A DNA stretch of 64,000 bases from Cellulomonas soli (GTDB lineage: Bacteria; Actinomycetota; Actinomycetes; Actinomycetales; Cellulomonadaceae): contig NZ_JACBZJ010000001.1 in NCBI RefSeq assembly GCF_013409305.1, positions 310,001 to 374,000 on the forward strand, given 5' to 3'. Below the pieces are notes generated by a model. That model was not told the origin of the DNA, ran no database searches, and saw only the letters and a program-made list of their open reading frames with translations. Numbering within the stretch: position 1 is the first letter of the stretch; each line of letters begins with the position of its first letter. The position numbers were made by a program, and so were the translations under genes. This document shows, in pieces, positions 53,095 through 61,097 of this stretch.

Positions 53095-54417
53095 TCACCA
53101 GCGTCGGCGGTCCTTGCTGGTGGCGACCACCGCGCCTCGCGGCAGCACGACGTCCGGACGCAACGAGGCCGGCACCCCCGACAGGAACAGGGCGAACACC
53201 GCCGGACGTCGCTGGGCGAGCTCCAGCCGTCCGCCGTCCGCCGAGGCGAGATCACGGGCGAGAGCCAGTCCGAGCCCTGTGCCCGCACCGGACGTCGCGC
53301 CCCGCTCGAAGATCCGGGGGGCGAGGTCGTCCGGCACCCCGGCACCCTCGTCGCCGACCTCGACCACGACCGCGTTCGACGGCCCTCCCGAACGGGTGCG
53401 GATGGTCGTGGTGCCAGCGCCGTGCTTGAGCGAGTTCTCCACGAGCGTGGCGAGCACCTGCGCGAGGGCGCCGGGCGTCGCGAGCACCTGGACGGCCGGG
53501 TCGACGTCCACCACGAGGCGACGCCCCTGAACCTGGAAGGTCGGCGCCCACTCCTCCTCCTGCTGGTGGACGACCTCGATCAGCGGGACGGCCTCGGTCG
53601 TGCCGCCCTGCGAGCGACGGGAGCGGGCGAGCAGGTCGTCCACGACACGGACGAGGCGCTCGACCTGCTCGAGCGAGATGCGGGCCTCCTCGGACACCTC
53701 GGGCTCGGAGGCGGTGTCCATGATCTCCTCGAGGCGCATGGACAGCGCGGCCAACGGGGTGCGCAGCTGGTGGGAGGCGTCGGAGGCGAACTGCCGCTCG
53801 GCGGCCAGACGGCCGGCCATCCGGTCCGCGCTGCGGGCCAGCTCGGCGGCGACCAGGTCGATCTCCTCGACGCCGGAGGGTTCGAGCTGCGGTCGGACCT
53901 GCCCCGACCCGAGCTGTTCGGCCGAGGCTGCCAGGTACACCAGAGGCGCGGCGAGCCGGTTCGCCTGCCAGATGGCCATCGCGATCCCGGCGGCGAACGC
54001 GACGACCGCGGCCACGACGACGAGCCCGATGATCCGCACGCTCAACCAGAAGACGTCCCACCAGCGCACCTCGAGGAGCACCAGCGCGCCGTTGTTCGAC
54101 GTGGTCTGCACCGACAGCGAACGCCCCTCGACCGGGGTGCCCGCCTGGAACACCTGGCCGTCGGAGGTCCGCACGAGCACCGAGGCGGCCAGCTCGCCGT
54201 CGGTGCCGGTGTACGGCTCGAGCATCCGCTCGGTGAGCTCGATGTCCTGGTCGACCCGCAGGTCGACCGAACGGGCCAGCGCCTCCGCGCGCTGGTCGAG
54301 GCCGCGCATCTCGTTCTCGCGGACCAGCTGCGCGCCGAGGAACGCCAACGGGAAGCCCAGCAGGACGACCGCGACGGTCACGGCCGCGATCGTCGCCTGC
54401 AGCACACGGCGGCGCAT
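53095..54417 (-). CDS. Sensor histidine kinase of an OmpR-type two-component system
   Basis: A 440-residue membrane kinase. Helix 1 (residues 8-30) and helix 2 (IIGLVVVAAVVAFAAGIAMA, about 145) enclose a 110-residue extracytoplasmic sensor region. A HAMP-like segment follows (NRLAAPLVYLAASAEQLGSG). The phospho-acceptor is in ASDASHQLRTPLAALSMRLE. The ATPase domain has LATLVENSLKHG (N box), VGDEGAGVP and GAGTGLGLALARDLA. The signal is unknown. It is preceded by its response regulator gene on the same strand, 85 bases away. ATG 54417 has GAGAGGGG upstream. Confidence 0.93.
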   Translation of the reverse strand: MRRRVLQATIAAVTVAVVLLGFPLAFLGAQLVRENEMRGLDQRAEALARSVDLRVDQDIELTERMLEPYTGTDGELAASVLVRTSDGQVFQAGTPVEGRSLSVQTTSNNGALVLLEVRWWDVFWLSVRIIGLVVVAAVVAFAAGIAMAIWQANRLAAPLVYLAASAEQLGSGQVRPQLEPSGVEEIDLVAAELARSADRMAGRLAAERQFASDASHQLRTPLAALSMRLEEIMDTASEPEVSEEARISLEQVERLVRVVDDLLARSRRSQGGTTEAVPLIEVVHQQEEEWAPTFQVQGRRLVVDVDPAVQVLATPGALAQVLATLVENSLKHGAGTTTIRTRSGGPSNAVVVEVGDEGAGVPDDLAPRIFERGATSGAGTGLGLALARDLASADGGRLELAQRRPAVFALFLSGVPASLRPDVVLPRGAVVATSKDRRRW

Positions 54418-54449
54418 GGTGGTGCCCCTCTCGCCCTCGGTTCGGTCGG

Positions 54450-54471
54450 CCTCGAGACGGCCTCGAGACGG
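54450..54471. repeat. Two tandem 11-base repeats in the regulator-kinase gap
   Basis: CCTCGAGACGG occurs twice in a row at 54,450-54,460 and 54,461-54,471. The second copy continues into TCTCGG, so CGAGA and TCTCG can pair around a 3-base loop. It lies in the 85-base space between the response regulator gene and the kinase gene and could lower kinase expression. Confidence 0.5.
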
Positions 54472-54502
54472 TCTCGGACCGTCGGTGTGCGAGCGGTCGC
54501 GG

Positions 54503-55195
54503 TCAGTACCGCTCGCCCGCCCCCGTCTCGAAACGGAAGCCCATGCCACGCACGGTCGAGATGTACCGCGGGGCGTTCGCGTCGTCGCCGAGCTTGCGGC
54601 GCAGCCACGACACGTGCATGTCGAGCGTCTTGGTCGAGCCCGTCGGGTCCGAGCCCCACACCTCACGCATGAGCGTCTCGCGCGAGACGACCGTGCCGGC
54701 GGCGCCCACGAGCACGCGCAGCAGGTCGAACTCCTTGGCCGTCAGGTGCAGCTCGCGATCTCCCTGGAACGCGCGGTGCGCGGCCACGTCGACCCGGACG
54801 TTCTGGGCGTGCACCTCGTCCTCGTCGGACGGGTCGGCACCCGTGCGGCGCAGCAGCGCCCGGACGCGGGCGAGCAGCTCGGCGAGCCGGAAGGGCTTGG
54901 TGACGTAGTCGTCGGCGCCTGCGTCGAGACCGACGACGAGGTCCACCTCGTCGGCCCGCGCGGTCAGCACGAGCACCGGGGTCGTCAGGCCCTGGTTGCG
55001 GATCGCCCGCGCCACGTCGAGCCCGTCCATGTCCGGCAGACCGAGGTCCAGGACGACGAGATCGGCCGCACCGGCACCGTCGATGGCACCTTGACCAGTT
55101 CCTTGCACGTGGACGTCGTAACCTTCACGACCCAGGGCACGAGCCAAAGGCTCGGCAATCGCCGGATCGTCCTCGGCCAGCAGCACGTGGGTCAT
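54503..55195 (-). CDS. OmpR-family response regulator
   Basis: A 230-residue regulator. The receiver domain has LLAEDDPAIAEPLARAL (acidic pair), VVLDLGLPDMDGLDVA (phospho-acceptor Asp), VLVLTARADEVD and DYVTKPFRLAELLARV. The winged-helix DNA-binding domain has LTAKEFDLLRVLVGAAGTVV, TKTLDMHVSWLRRKLG and ISTVRGMGFRFE. It is paired with the kinase encoded next. The ATG lies 6 bases after a TAGCAT element and probably starts a leaderless message. Target genes are not evident from the sequence. Confidence 0.95.
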   Translation of the reverse strand: MTHVLLAEDDPAIAEPLARALGREGYDVHVQGTGQGAIDGAGAADLVVLDLGLPDMDGLDVARAIRNQGLTTPVLVLTARADEVDLVVGLDAGADDYVTKPFRLAELLARVRALLRRTGADPSDEDEVHAQNVRVDVAAHRAFQGDRELHLTAKEFDLLRVLVGAAGTVVSRETLMREVWGSDPTGSTKTLDMHVSWLRRKLGDDANAPRYISTVRGMGFRFETGAGERY

Positions 55196-55201
55196 CGCCC
55201 C

Positions 55202-55229
55202 ATGCTAGGTCACGAGTACGTCAGGGCAA
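55202..55229 (-). promoter_or_regulatory. Leaderless-type promoter of the OmpR-family regulator
   Basis: On the minus strand TTGCCC (55,224-55,229) is followed by a 16-base spacer, TAGCAT (55,202-55,207), 6 bases, and then the ATG at 55,195. Of the four leaderless candidates in this window it has the best -35 element. Confidence 0.65.
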
Positions 55230-55367
55230 CCTCACTCCGCCACCAGACTCGCCGGGCGTCGGTGCAGCCAGGTGAGCCGCAGGGGCGCGTGGCCCTGCGA
55301 CCCGGGTCGGACCGTAGCGCACGCCCCGGTCCTCCCGCAGGCGCACGACCGCCCGCACCGCGCCCCC

Positions 55368-55373
55368 TACCCT
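55368..55373 (+). promoter_or_regulatory. Leaderless-type -10 element (TACCCT) of the NarL-type kinase
   Basis: TACCCT is followed by exactly 6 bases and the GTG start at 55,380. No ribosome-binding site is present between them. Confidence 0.5.
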
Positions 55374-55379
55374 CATGAC

Positions 55380-56741
55380 GTGAGCCTGTGGGAACGACTG
55401 ACGCGCTGGGAGGGGCAGCACCGCTTCGCCGTCGATGCCGCCGGCACGGCTCTCTTCGCGCTCGTGGCCGTGCCCGCGGCGACCGTCTTCGCCTCCGAAC
55501 CGAACACGAGCGCGACCGTCGCCCGATGGGCCGCCCTGGCCGTCGTGACGCCGCTGGCCTGGCGCCGGGTGCGTCCGGTCGCCTCGGTCGTCTCCGTCTA
55601 CGTCGTCGCGCTGACCCACCTCGCGATGGGGTACCCGTTCCTCATGCCGGCCGACCTCGCCGTGCTGGCCGCCCTCTACTCGGTGACCGTGAACGGGCCG
55701 CGCTGGGCGCACCGGACCGCGATCGCCGGCGCACTGCTCGGCAGCCTCGTCCTCGGCGTCGCCCTCGCCTGGCCCGACCAGCTCCCCTCGGTCGCCATCA
55801 CCGCGGTGTTCTGCGGGGCCGTGGCCCTGACCACCTGGGCGTTCGGGCTGGTGCGACGCCAACGGCAGGAGACCCTGGAGTCGCTGCGCGACCGCGCCCG
55901 GCGCCTGGAGATCGAACGCGACCAGCAGGGGCAGATCGCCACGGCCGCCGAGCGGTCGCGCATCGCGCGCGAGATGCACGACATCGTCGCCCACTCCCTG
56001 ACGGTCATGATCGCCCAGGCCGACGGCGGCCGGTACGCGGCCGACGCCGACCCCGCGGCGGCGTCGCGCGCGCTCGGCACGATCGCGGAGACCGGGCGAG
56101 CGGCCCTCAGCGACATGCGGCGCCTGCTCGGGGTCCTGCGCACGGACGCCCCGGCGGGCGTGCGAGCCGGAGCGGCCAACCCGACCGCGACGGGCGGCCT
56201 GCGGGCGCCCGGGCGGCTCCCCGACAGGGCGCGCTCCACCCACGCCGCGGTCCCGCCCCCGGTCGAGCTGGGTGCGACCGCGGACGGCGCAGCCCCGGAA
56301 CGCCCCGAGGACCGGTTCACGCCGCTGCCCGCCGAGGGCGACCTCGACGCGCTCGTCGAGCAGATGCGCGCCAGCGGGCTGCACGTCTCCCTCGTCCGCA
56401 TGGGCACGCCGCGGTACCTGCCGCCCGGTGCCGGGCTGACCGTGTACCGGATCGCCCAGGAGTCGTTGACGAACGTGCTCAAGCACGCCGGACCGGGCCC
56501 CCGGGTGACCGTGCTCGTGCACTGGCTTCCCGGGGCCGTGGCCGTCGAAGTCAACGACGACGGGCGCGGCGCCGCCGCCGACACCGACGGTCTGGGTCAA
56601 GGGGTGCTCGGCATGCGTGAGCGGGCCGCGATGTTCGGCGGGACCGTCACCGCGGGCCCTCGCCCGGGAGGCGGGTTCCGGGTGCGCGCCCAGCTGCCGA
56701 CGCCGGAGGACGCCGGCGCAGGTGAGAGGCTGGACGGATGA
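55380..56741 (+). CDS. Sensor histidine kinase of a NarL-type two-component system
   Basis: A 453-residue protein. Several membrane helices occupy the first 160 residues. A coiled-coil (RQRQETLESLRDRARRLEIE) leads into the HisKA_3 domain with RSRIAREMHDIVAHSLTVMI (phospho-acceptor His). The ATPase domain has IAQESLTNVLKHAG, VEVNDDGRG and GVLGMRERAAMFGGTV. Between the two lies a 50-residue Ala/Pro/Gly-rich insertion (about 260-310) that most homologues lack. Its stop overlaps the response regulator start (ATGA). An ABC transporter operon follows and is the likely regulatory target. GTG 55380 is placed 6 bases after TACCCT. Confidence 0.92.
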   Translation: MSLWERLTRWEGQHRFAVDAAGTALFALVAVPAATVFASEPNTSATVARWAALAVVTPLAWRRVRPVASVVSVYVVALTHLAMGYPFLMPADLAVLAALYSVTVNGPRWAHRTAIAGALLGSLVLGVALAWPDQLPSVAITAVFCGAVALTTWAFGLVRRQRQETLESLRDRARRLEIERDQQGQIATAAERSRIAREMHDIVAHSLTVMIAQADGGRYAADADPAAASRALGTIAETGRAALSDMRRLLGVLRTDAPAGVRAGAANPTATGGLRAPGRLPDRARSTHAAVPPPVELGATADGAAPERPEDRFTPLPAEGDLDALVEQMRASGLHVSLVRMGTPRYLPPGAGLTVYRIAQESLTNVLKHAGPGPRVTVLVHWLPGAVAVEVNDDGRGAAADTDGLGQGVLGMRERAAMFGGTVTAGPRPGGGFRVRAQLPTPEDAGAGERLDG

Positions 56742-57475
56742 GCACCACGACCTCCGAGCGCACCGCCGATCCGGTGCGGGTGGCCCTGGTCGACGACCAG
56801 CAGCTGGTCCGCGCCGGGTTCCGCATGGTCATCGACTCCCAGCCGGACCTGCTGGTCGTCCTCGAGGCCGGCGACGGCGAGCAGGCCGTGCGCGAGCTGG
56901 ACCCGGTCGCCCGGACCGCCACCGGACCTGTCGACGTGGTCCTCATGGACGTGCGCATGCCCCGCATGGACGGCCTGGACGCCACCGCGCGCATCACCGC
57001 CCGCGGCACCGACGCGCAACCGGCCCCCCGCGTGATCGTGCTCACCACCTTCGACCTCGACGAGTACGTGCTGGCCGCGATCCGGGCGGGCGCGAGCGGG
57101 TTCCTGCTCAAGGACGCCCCGCCCGAGGAGATGCTCGCCGCGATCCGGACCGTGCACCGCGGCGACGCCGTCATCGCCCCGTCGAGCACGCGTCGACTCC
57201 TCGAGCACCTGGTGACCGTGCTGCCCGACGAGTCCCCCGACTCCGCGGCAGCACCCGCACGCAGGGCCGTGGCCGACCTCACCGACCGCGAGCGCGAGGT
57301 GCTCGTGCTCATGGCGCACGGGCGGTCCAACACCGAGATCGCCGGCGACCTGTACGTCGCGGAGGCGACGGTGAAGACCCACGTCGGGCGGATCCTGTCC
57401 AAGCTCGGGGCTCGCGACCGCGTCCAGGCGGTCGTCGTCGCGTACGAGACGGGGCTCGTGCGACCCGGAGGCTGA
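56738..57475 (+). CDS. NarL/LuxR-family response regulator
   Basis: A 245-residue regulator. The receiver domain has VALVDDQQLVRAGFRMVIDS, VVLMDVRMPRMDGLDATARI (phospho-acceptor Asp) and SGFLLKDAPPEEMLAAI. The LuxR-type helix-turn-helix has LTDREREVLVLMAHGRSNTE and VAEATVKTHVGRILSKLG. The domain linker of about 40 residues is Ala/Pro-rich. It is translationally coupled to the kinase gene upstream. It probably controls the ABC transporter genes 173 bases downstream, as is common for such pairs; this is inference from position. Confidence 0.95.
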   Translation: MSTTTSERTADPVRVALVDDQQLVRAGFRMVIDSQPDLLVVLEAGDGEQAVRELDPVARTATGPVDVVLMDVRMPRMDGLDATARITARGTDAQPAPRVIVLTTFDLDEYVLAAIRAGASGFLLKDAPPEEMLAAIRTVHRGDAVIAPSSTRRLLEHLVTVLPDESPDSAAAPARRAVADLTDREREVLVLMAHGRSNTEIAGDLYVAEATVKTHVGRILSKLGARDRVQAVVVAYETGLVRPGG

Positions 57476-57648
57476 GCCCGCCGGCCGGCACGTGCGACCT
57501 CGGGACCGGCAGGGTCGGCCCCAGGGATGACGTCGTGACCTGCAGGACCACACCCACGGCCCGACGACGGCGCGGGGCGCGGTCCGTAGCGTCGACGACA
57601 TCGTCACCCGTCGGCCGCCACGGCCGTACCGACCCCAGGAGCACACGC
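57476..57648 (+). promoter_or_regulatory. Region upstream of the MacB-like ABC transporter operon
   Basis: This 173-base gap has a TAGCGT hexamer at 57,587-57,592, 56 bases before the GTG start, as a possible -10 element. AGGAG (57,637-57,641) is the ribosome-binding site. A binding site for the adjacent NarL-type regulator may lie here, but no clear inverted repeat was recognised. Confidence 0.4.
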
Positions 57649-58464
57649 GTGGGAACCACACCAGAGCGTCCCGTCGAGCAGCACCCGACCGCCTCACGAG
57701 CCCGCGGGCTCAGCAAGGTCTACGGGCACGGGGCCTCGGCCGTCCGGGCGCTCGACGGCGTCGACATCGACTTCGCGGCGGGGGCGTTCACCGCGATCAT
57801 GGGCCCGTCGGGTTCGGGCAAGTCCACGCTCATGCACCTGCTCGCGGGCCTCGACCAGGCGAGCGGCGGCACCGTGCACCTCGGGCCGACCGAGCTGACC
57901 AGCCTGGACGACGACGCGCTGACCCGGTTGCGTCGGGACCGGGTGGGTTTCGTCTTCCAGTCGTTCAACCTGCTGCCGATGTTCACGGCCGAGCAGAACG
58001 TGCTGCTGCCGCTCGAGCTCGCCGGCGCCCGCGTCGACCGGGCCTGGTTCGACACCCTCGTCAGCACCCTGGGGCTGGGCCAGCGTCTGACGCACCGGCC
58101 CAGCGAGCTGTCCGGTGGCCAGCAGCAGCGGGTGGCGATCGCCCGGGCGCTCATCGCGAAGCCGGACGTCGTGTTCGCCGACGAGCCGACGGGCAACCTC
58201 GACTCCCGCTCGGGGGCGGAGGTGCTCAGCTTCCTGCGCCGGTCGGTGCGCGAGCTCGGCCGCACGATCATCATGGTCACGCACGACCCCGCGGCTGCGG
58301 CCTACGCCGATCGCGTCGTGCTGCTGGCCGACGGGCGCATCGCGGGCGAGGTCCACGACCCGACGCCGGAGTCGGTTCTCGCCGCGCTCGACGCGCTGCG
58401 TCAGCTCGACGGTGCGCCGGAGCCGGGCCTGGCCACGGGTGCGATCTCGGTGGTGGGTGCCTGA
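57649..58464 (+). CDS. ABC transporter ATP-binding protein (MacB/LolD type)
   Basis: A 271-residue ATPase. Walker A is IMGPSGSGKSTLMHLLAGLD. FVFQSFNLLPMFTAEQNVLL is the typical Q-loop segment of the LolD/MacB group. The signature is LSGGQQQRVAIARAL and Walker B is VVFADEPTGNLDSRSG. It works with the FtsX-like permease encoded next, whose ATG shares its last base. Such pairs do mechanical work on envelope substrates or export antimicrobial peptides. GTG 57649 has AGGAG at 57,637-57,641. The C-terminal 30 residues are variable. Confidence 0.93.
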   Translation: MGTTPERPVEQHPTASRARGLSKVYGHGASAVRALDGVDIDFAAGAFTAIMGPSGSGKSTLMHLLAGLDQASGGTVHLGPTELTSLDDDALTRLRRDRVGFVFQSFNLLPMFTAEQNVLLPLELAGARVDRAWFDTLVSTLGLGQRLTHRPSELSGGQQQRVAIARALIAKPDVVFADEPTGNLDSRSGAEVLSFLRRSVRELGRTIIMVTHDPAAAAYADRVVLLADGRIAGEVHDPTPESVLAALDALRQLDGAPEPGLATGAISVVGA

Positions 58465-60956
58465 TGCTGCGACTCACGCTGGCGCAGATGCGCCGCAGCG
58501 TCGGTCGCCTGGCGGCGGCGGGCATCGCGATCGCGATCAGCGCGGCGTTCCTGACCGCGACCCTGCTGGCGGGCAAGGTCATGACCCGTGCCGGGTACGA
58601 CGCGGTCACCGCGATGTACGCCCAGGCCGACCTGGTCGTCGCCGGGGACTTCACCTCGGACGACGTCGCGACCGCGCGCGACCTGCCGGGCGTCGCCGCC
58701 GCAGACCCGCTGCTCGTCACCGGCGTCCCCCTGGAGCACGGGAGCCGCACCGTGTGGCAGCCCATGCTCGCGACCACCTCCGACCCGCGGCTCTCCTCGC
58801 TCGAGCTCGTCGACGGCTCGCTCCCGACGACCTCCGGGCAGGTCGCGCTCGAGGCCGGCGCGCTCGACCGGCTCGGGCTGAAGGTCGGCGACCCGCTGAC
58901 CCTCGAGTGGACGCAGTGGAGCGACGACCCCGACACGGAACCGACCGAGCACACGGTCGACCTGCAGGTGGTCGGCGAGGTGAGCGACCCGAACAACGCG
59001 TGGACGGGGTACGGCGGCGCAGGCGTGGCCCTCGCGGAGGACCTGCAGACCTGGTCGGCCGGCAGCGAGGAGCTCCCGGCCTCGATGCTGGTCGCCACCG
59101 ACGACCTGGCGACGGCCCGCGCCGAGCTCGCGCAGGCCTTCCCCGGGTCCGACGTGAAGACCCGGGACGAGGCGGCCGCGGCGCAGATCGCGCAGATGTC
59201 CGGCCAGGGCAACGTGCTGCTCATGGTCGTGCTCGGCTTCGCGGCGGTCGCGCTGCTGGTCGCGGCACTGGTCATCTCGAACACGTTCCAGGTGCTCGTG
59301 GCCCAGCGGACCCGCACGCTCGCCCTGCTGCGCGCGGTCGGTGCGGTGCGCGGTCAGCTGCGCATGTCGGTCGTCACCGAGGCGGCGATCCTCGGGCTGA
59401 CCACGTCGGCGCTCGGGGTCCTGCTCGGCGGTGCGCTGACCCAGCTCGCACTGAGCGCGGCCGGGGGGATGGACCTGGGCGTGCGGCTGCCGACCACGAT
59501 CGACGTCGACGCCACGGTCGTGCTCGTCCCGCTGCTGGTCGGCACGCTCGTCACGGTGCTCGCCTCGCTCGTCCCGGCGCGGGCAGCCACCCGGGTCTCC
59601 CCCGTCGAGGCGCTGCGTCCTGCCGACGCCCCGACGACCGACGACCGCGCCGGTCGGTTCCGGCTGGTGTTCTCGGTGCTGCTCGTGGTCCTCGGGCTGC
59701 TCGGCCTCGCCGGCGGTGCCGGCCTGGCGATGCTCGGTGCCGGTGACCCCATGGGTGCGCTCGGCGTAGCGGTGCTCGGCGGTGCGCTCTCGTTCGTCGG
59801 CGTCCTCGTCGGGTGCGTCTTCTGGGTCCCGAAGGTCGTCTCCCTGACGGGTCGCCTGATCGCCCGCACCGGGCCCAGCGCCCGGCTCGCCGCCGCGAAC
59901 ACCCTGCGCAACCCGCGACGGACCGCGGCGACGAGCACCGCGCTGCTCATCGGGGTCACGCTCGTGACGTTGATGACCACGGGCGCGGTGACCACGGAGG
60001 CGTCGATGTCGGGCGAGCTGGACACGCGCTACGCGGTGGACGTGGCCGTCGCCATGCCGGACGGTGACGGTGACCTGCCGAGCTCGGCGGTCTCGACGCT
60101 CGGCGGGGTCGACGGCGTCCGCCAGGTGGTGCAGCTGACCTCCTCGACGGTCACGGTGGACGGCGCCGAGGTCCTGCTCCTCGGGCTCGAGCCGTCCGAC
60201 GCCTCCGTGCTCCGGGACCCGGCCCTGCTGCGGGACCTCGACGACGGTGCGATCGTGCTGGCCGACGGGATCGAGAGCCTGGCGGACTCCGATGTCAGCA
60301 CCGTGACCGGCGACGCCGGCTCCGCGGACCTCGAGGTCCTGGAACCGGGTCTGGGCGGGAGCGCGGCCGTCGTCACGAAGGCGACGCTCGCCGGCCTCGA
60401 CCCGTCCGCAGGCACGACCACCGCATGGCTGTCGCTCGACGGCAGCCGCACCGCGGCGCAGGTCGTGCAGGACGTCACCGACGCGTTCCCCGACACCGCC
60501 CTGGAGATCAGCAGCGGGGCGGTCGAGCGCGAGCAGTACACGCAGGTGCTCGACACGCTCCTCGCGATCGTCGTGGGCCTGCTCGCCGTGGCGGTCGTCA
60601 TCGCGCTCATCGGGGTCGCGAACACGCTGTCGCTGTCGGTCATCGAACGTCGGCGGGAGTCCGCGACCCTGCGGGCGATCGGGCTCACGCGGTCGCAGCT
60701 GCGCACGACGCTCGCCGTCGAGGGCGTGCTCATCGCCGGTGTCGGTGCCGTGCTCGGCATGGCGCTGGGCATCCTGTACGGCTGGGCGGGCGCGGCGACG
60801 GTGTTCGCCGGCATGGGCCCGCTGCACCTGGCCGTGCCGTGGCTCGACCTCGCGATCGTGCTGCTGGTCGCGTGCGCCGCGGGCCTGCTGGCCTCGGTGG
60901 TCCCGGGGCGTGCGGCCGCCCGCACGTCGCCGGTCGCGGCCCTCGCGGTCGACTGA
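58464..60956 (+). CDS. ABC transporter permease, FtsX/MacB family (duplicated FtsX domains)
   Basis: An 830-residue permease. It has an N-terminal helix (AAAGIAIAISAAFLTATLLA), a 190-residue extracytoplasmic domain, three helices forming the first FtsX domain (VVLGFAAVALLVAALVISNT, then RTRTLALLRAVGAVRGQLR), a central helix pair, a second exodomain, and a final FtsX domain (ALIGVANTLSLSVIERRRES with ATLRAIGLTRSQLR). It ends at PGRAAARTSPVAALAVD. This is the usual plan of actinobacterial MacB-like exporters with two FtsX units in one chain. The substrate is unknown. It is followed by a strong hairpin at 61,014. Confidence 0.92.
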   Translation: MLRLTLAQMRRSVGRLAAAGIAIAISAAFLTATLLAGKVMTRAGYDAVTAMYAQADLVVAGDFTSDDVATARDLPGVAAADPLLVTGVPLEHGSRTVWQPMLATTSDPRLSSLELVDGSLPTTSGQVALEAGALDRLGLKVGDPLTLEWTQWSDDPDTEPTEHTVDLQVVGEVSDPNNAWTGYGGAGVALAEDLQTWSAGSEELPASMLVATDDLATARAELAQAFPGSDVKTRDEAAAAQIAQMSGQGNVLLMVVLGFAAVALLVAALVISNTFQVLVAQRTRTLALLRAVGAVRGQLRMSVVTEAAILGLTTSALGVLLGGALTQLALSAAGGMDLGVRLPTTIDVDATVVLVPLLVGTLVTVLASLVPARAATRVSPVEALRPADAPTTDDRAGRFRLVFSVLLVVLGLLGLAGGAGLAMLGAGDPMGALGVAVLGGALSFVGVLVGCVFWVPKVVSLTGRLIARTGPSARLAAANTLRNPRRTAATSTALLIGVTLVTLMTTGAVTTEASMSGELDTRYAVDVAVAMPDGDGDLPSSAVSTLGGVDGVRQVVQLTSSTVTVDGAEVLLLGLEPSDASVLRDPALLRDLDDGAIVLADGIESLADSDVSTVTGDAGSADLEVLEPGLGGSAAVVTKATLAGLDPSAGTTTAWLSLDGSRTAAQVVQDVTDAFPDTALEISSGAVEREQYTQVLDTLLAIVVGLLAVAVVIALIGVANTLSLSVIERRRESATLRAIGLTRSQLRTTLAVEGVLIAGVGAVLGMALGILYGWAGAATVFAGMGPLHLAVPWLDLAIVLLVACAAGLLASVVPGRAAARTSPVAALAVD

Positions 60957-61013
60957 CGCCGGGGTCGCAGGGGTGCACGGGTTCGACCGGGCCTGAGACC
61001 GCTGCGAACCGAC

Positions 61014-61061
61014 CGACGGGCCTGTGGGCAGGTGGCACGACCACCGCCCGCGGGCCCGTCG
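61014..61061 (+). terminator. Extended hairpin terminator after the ABC transporter
   Basis: CGACGGGCC pairs with GGCCCGTCG (9 bases). Inside, after a 3/3 internal loop, GGGC-A-GGTGG pairs with CCACC-GCCC around the 5-base loop CACGA, with a single bulged A. It begins 57 bases after the permease stop and 37 bases before the start of the next gene. Confidence 0.75.
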
Positions 61062-61097
61062 CCCGTCTGCGTGCGCGAGCGACGGCACGCTCGAGGT

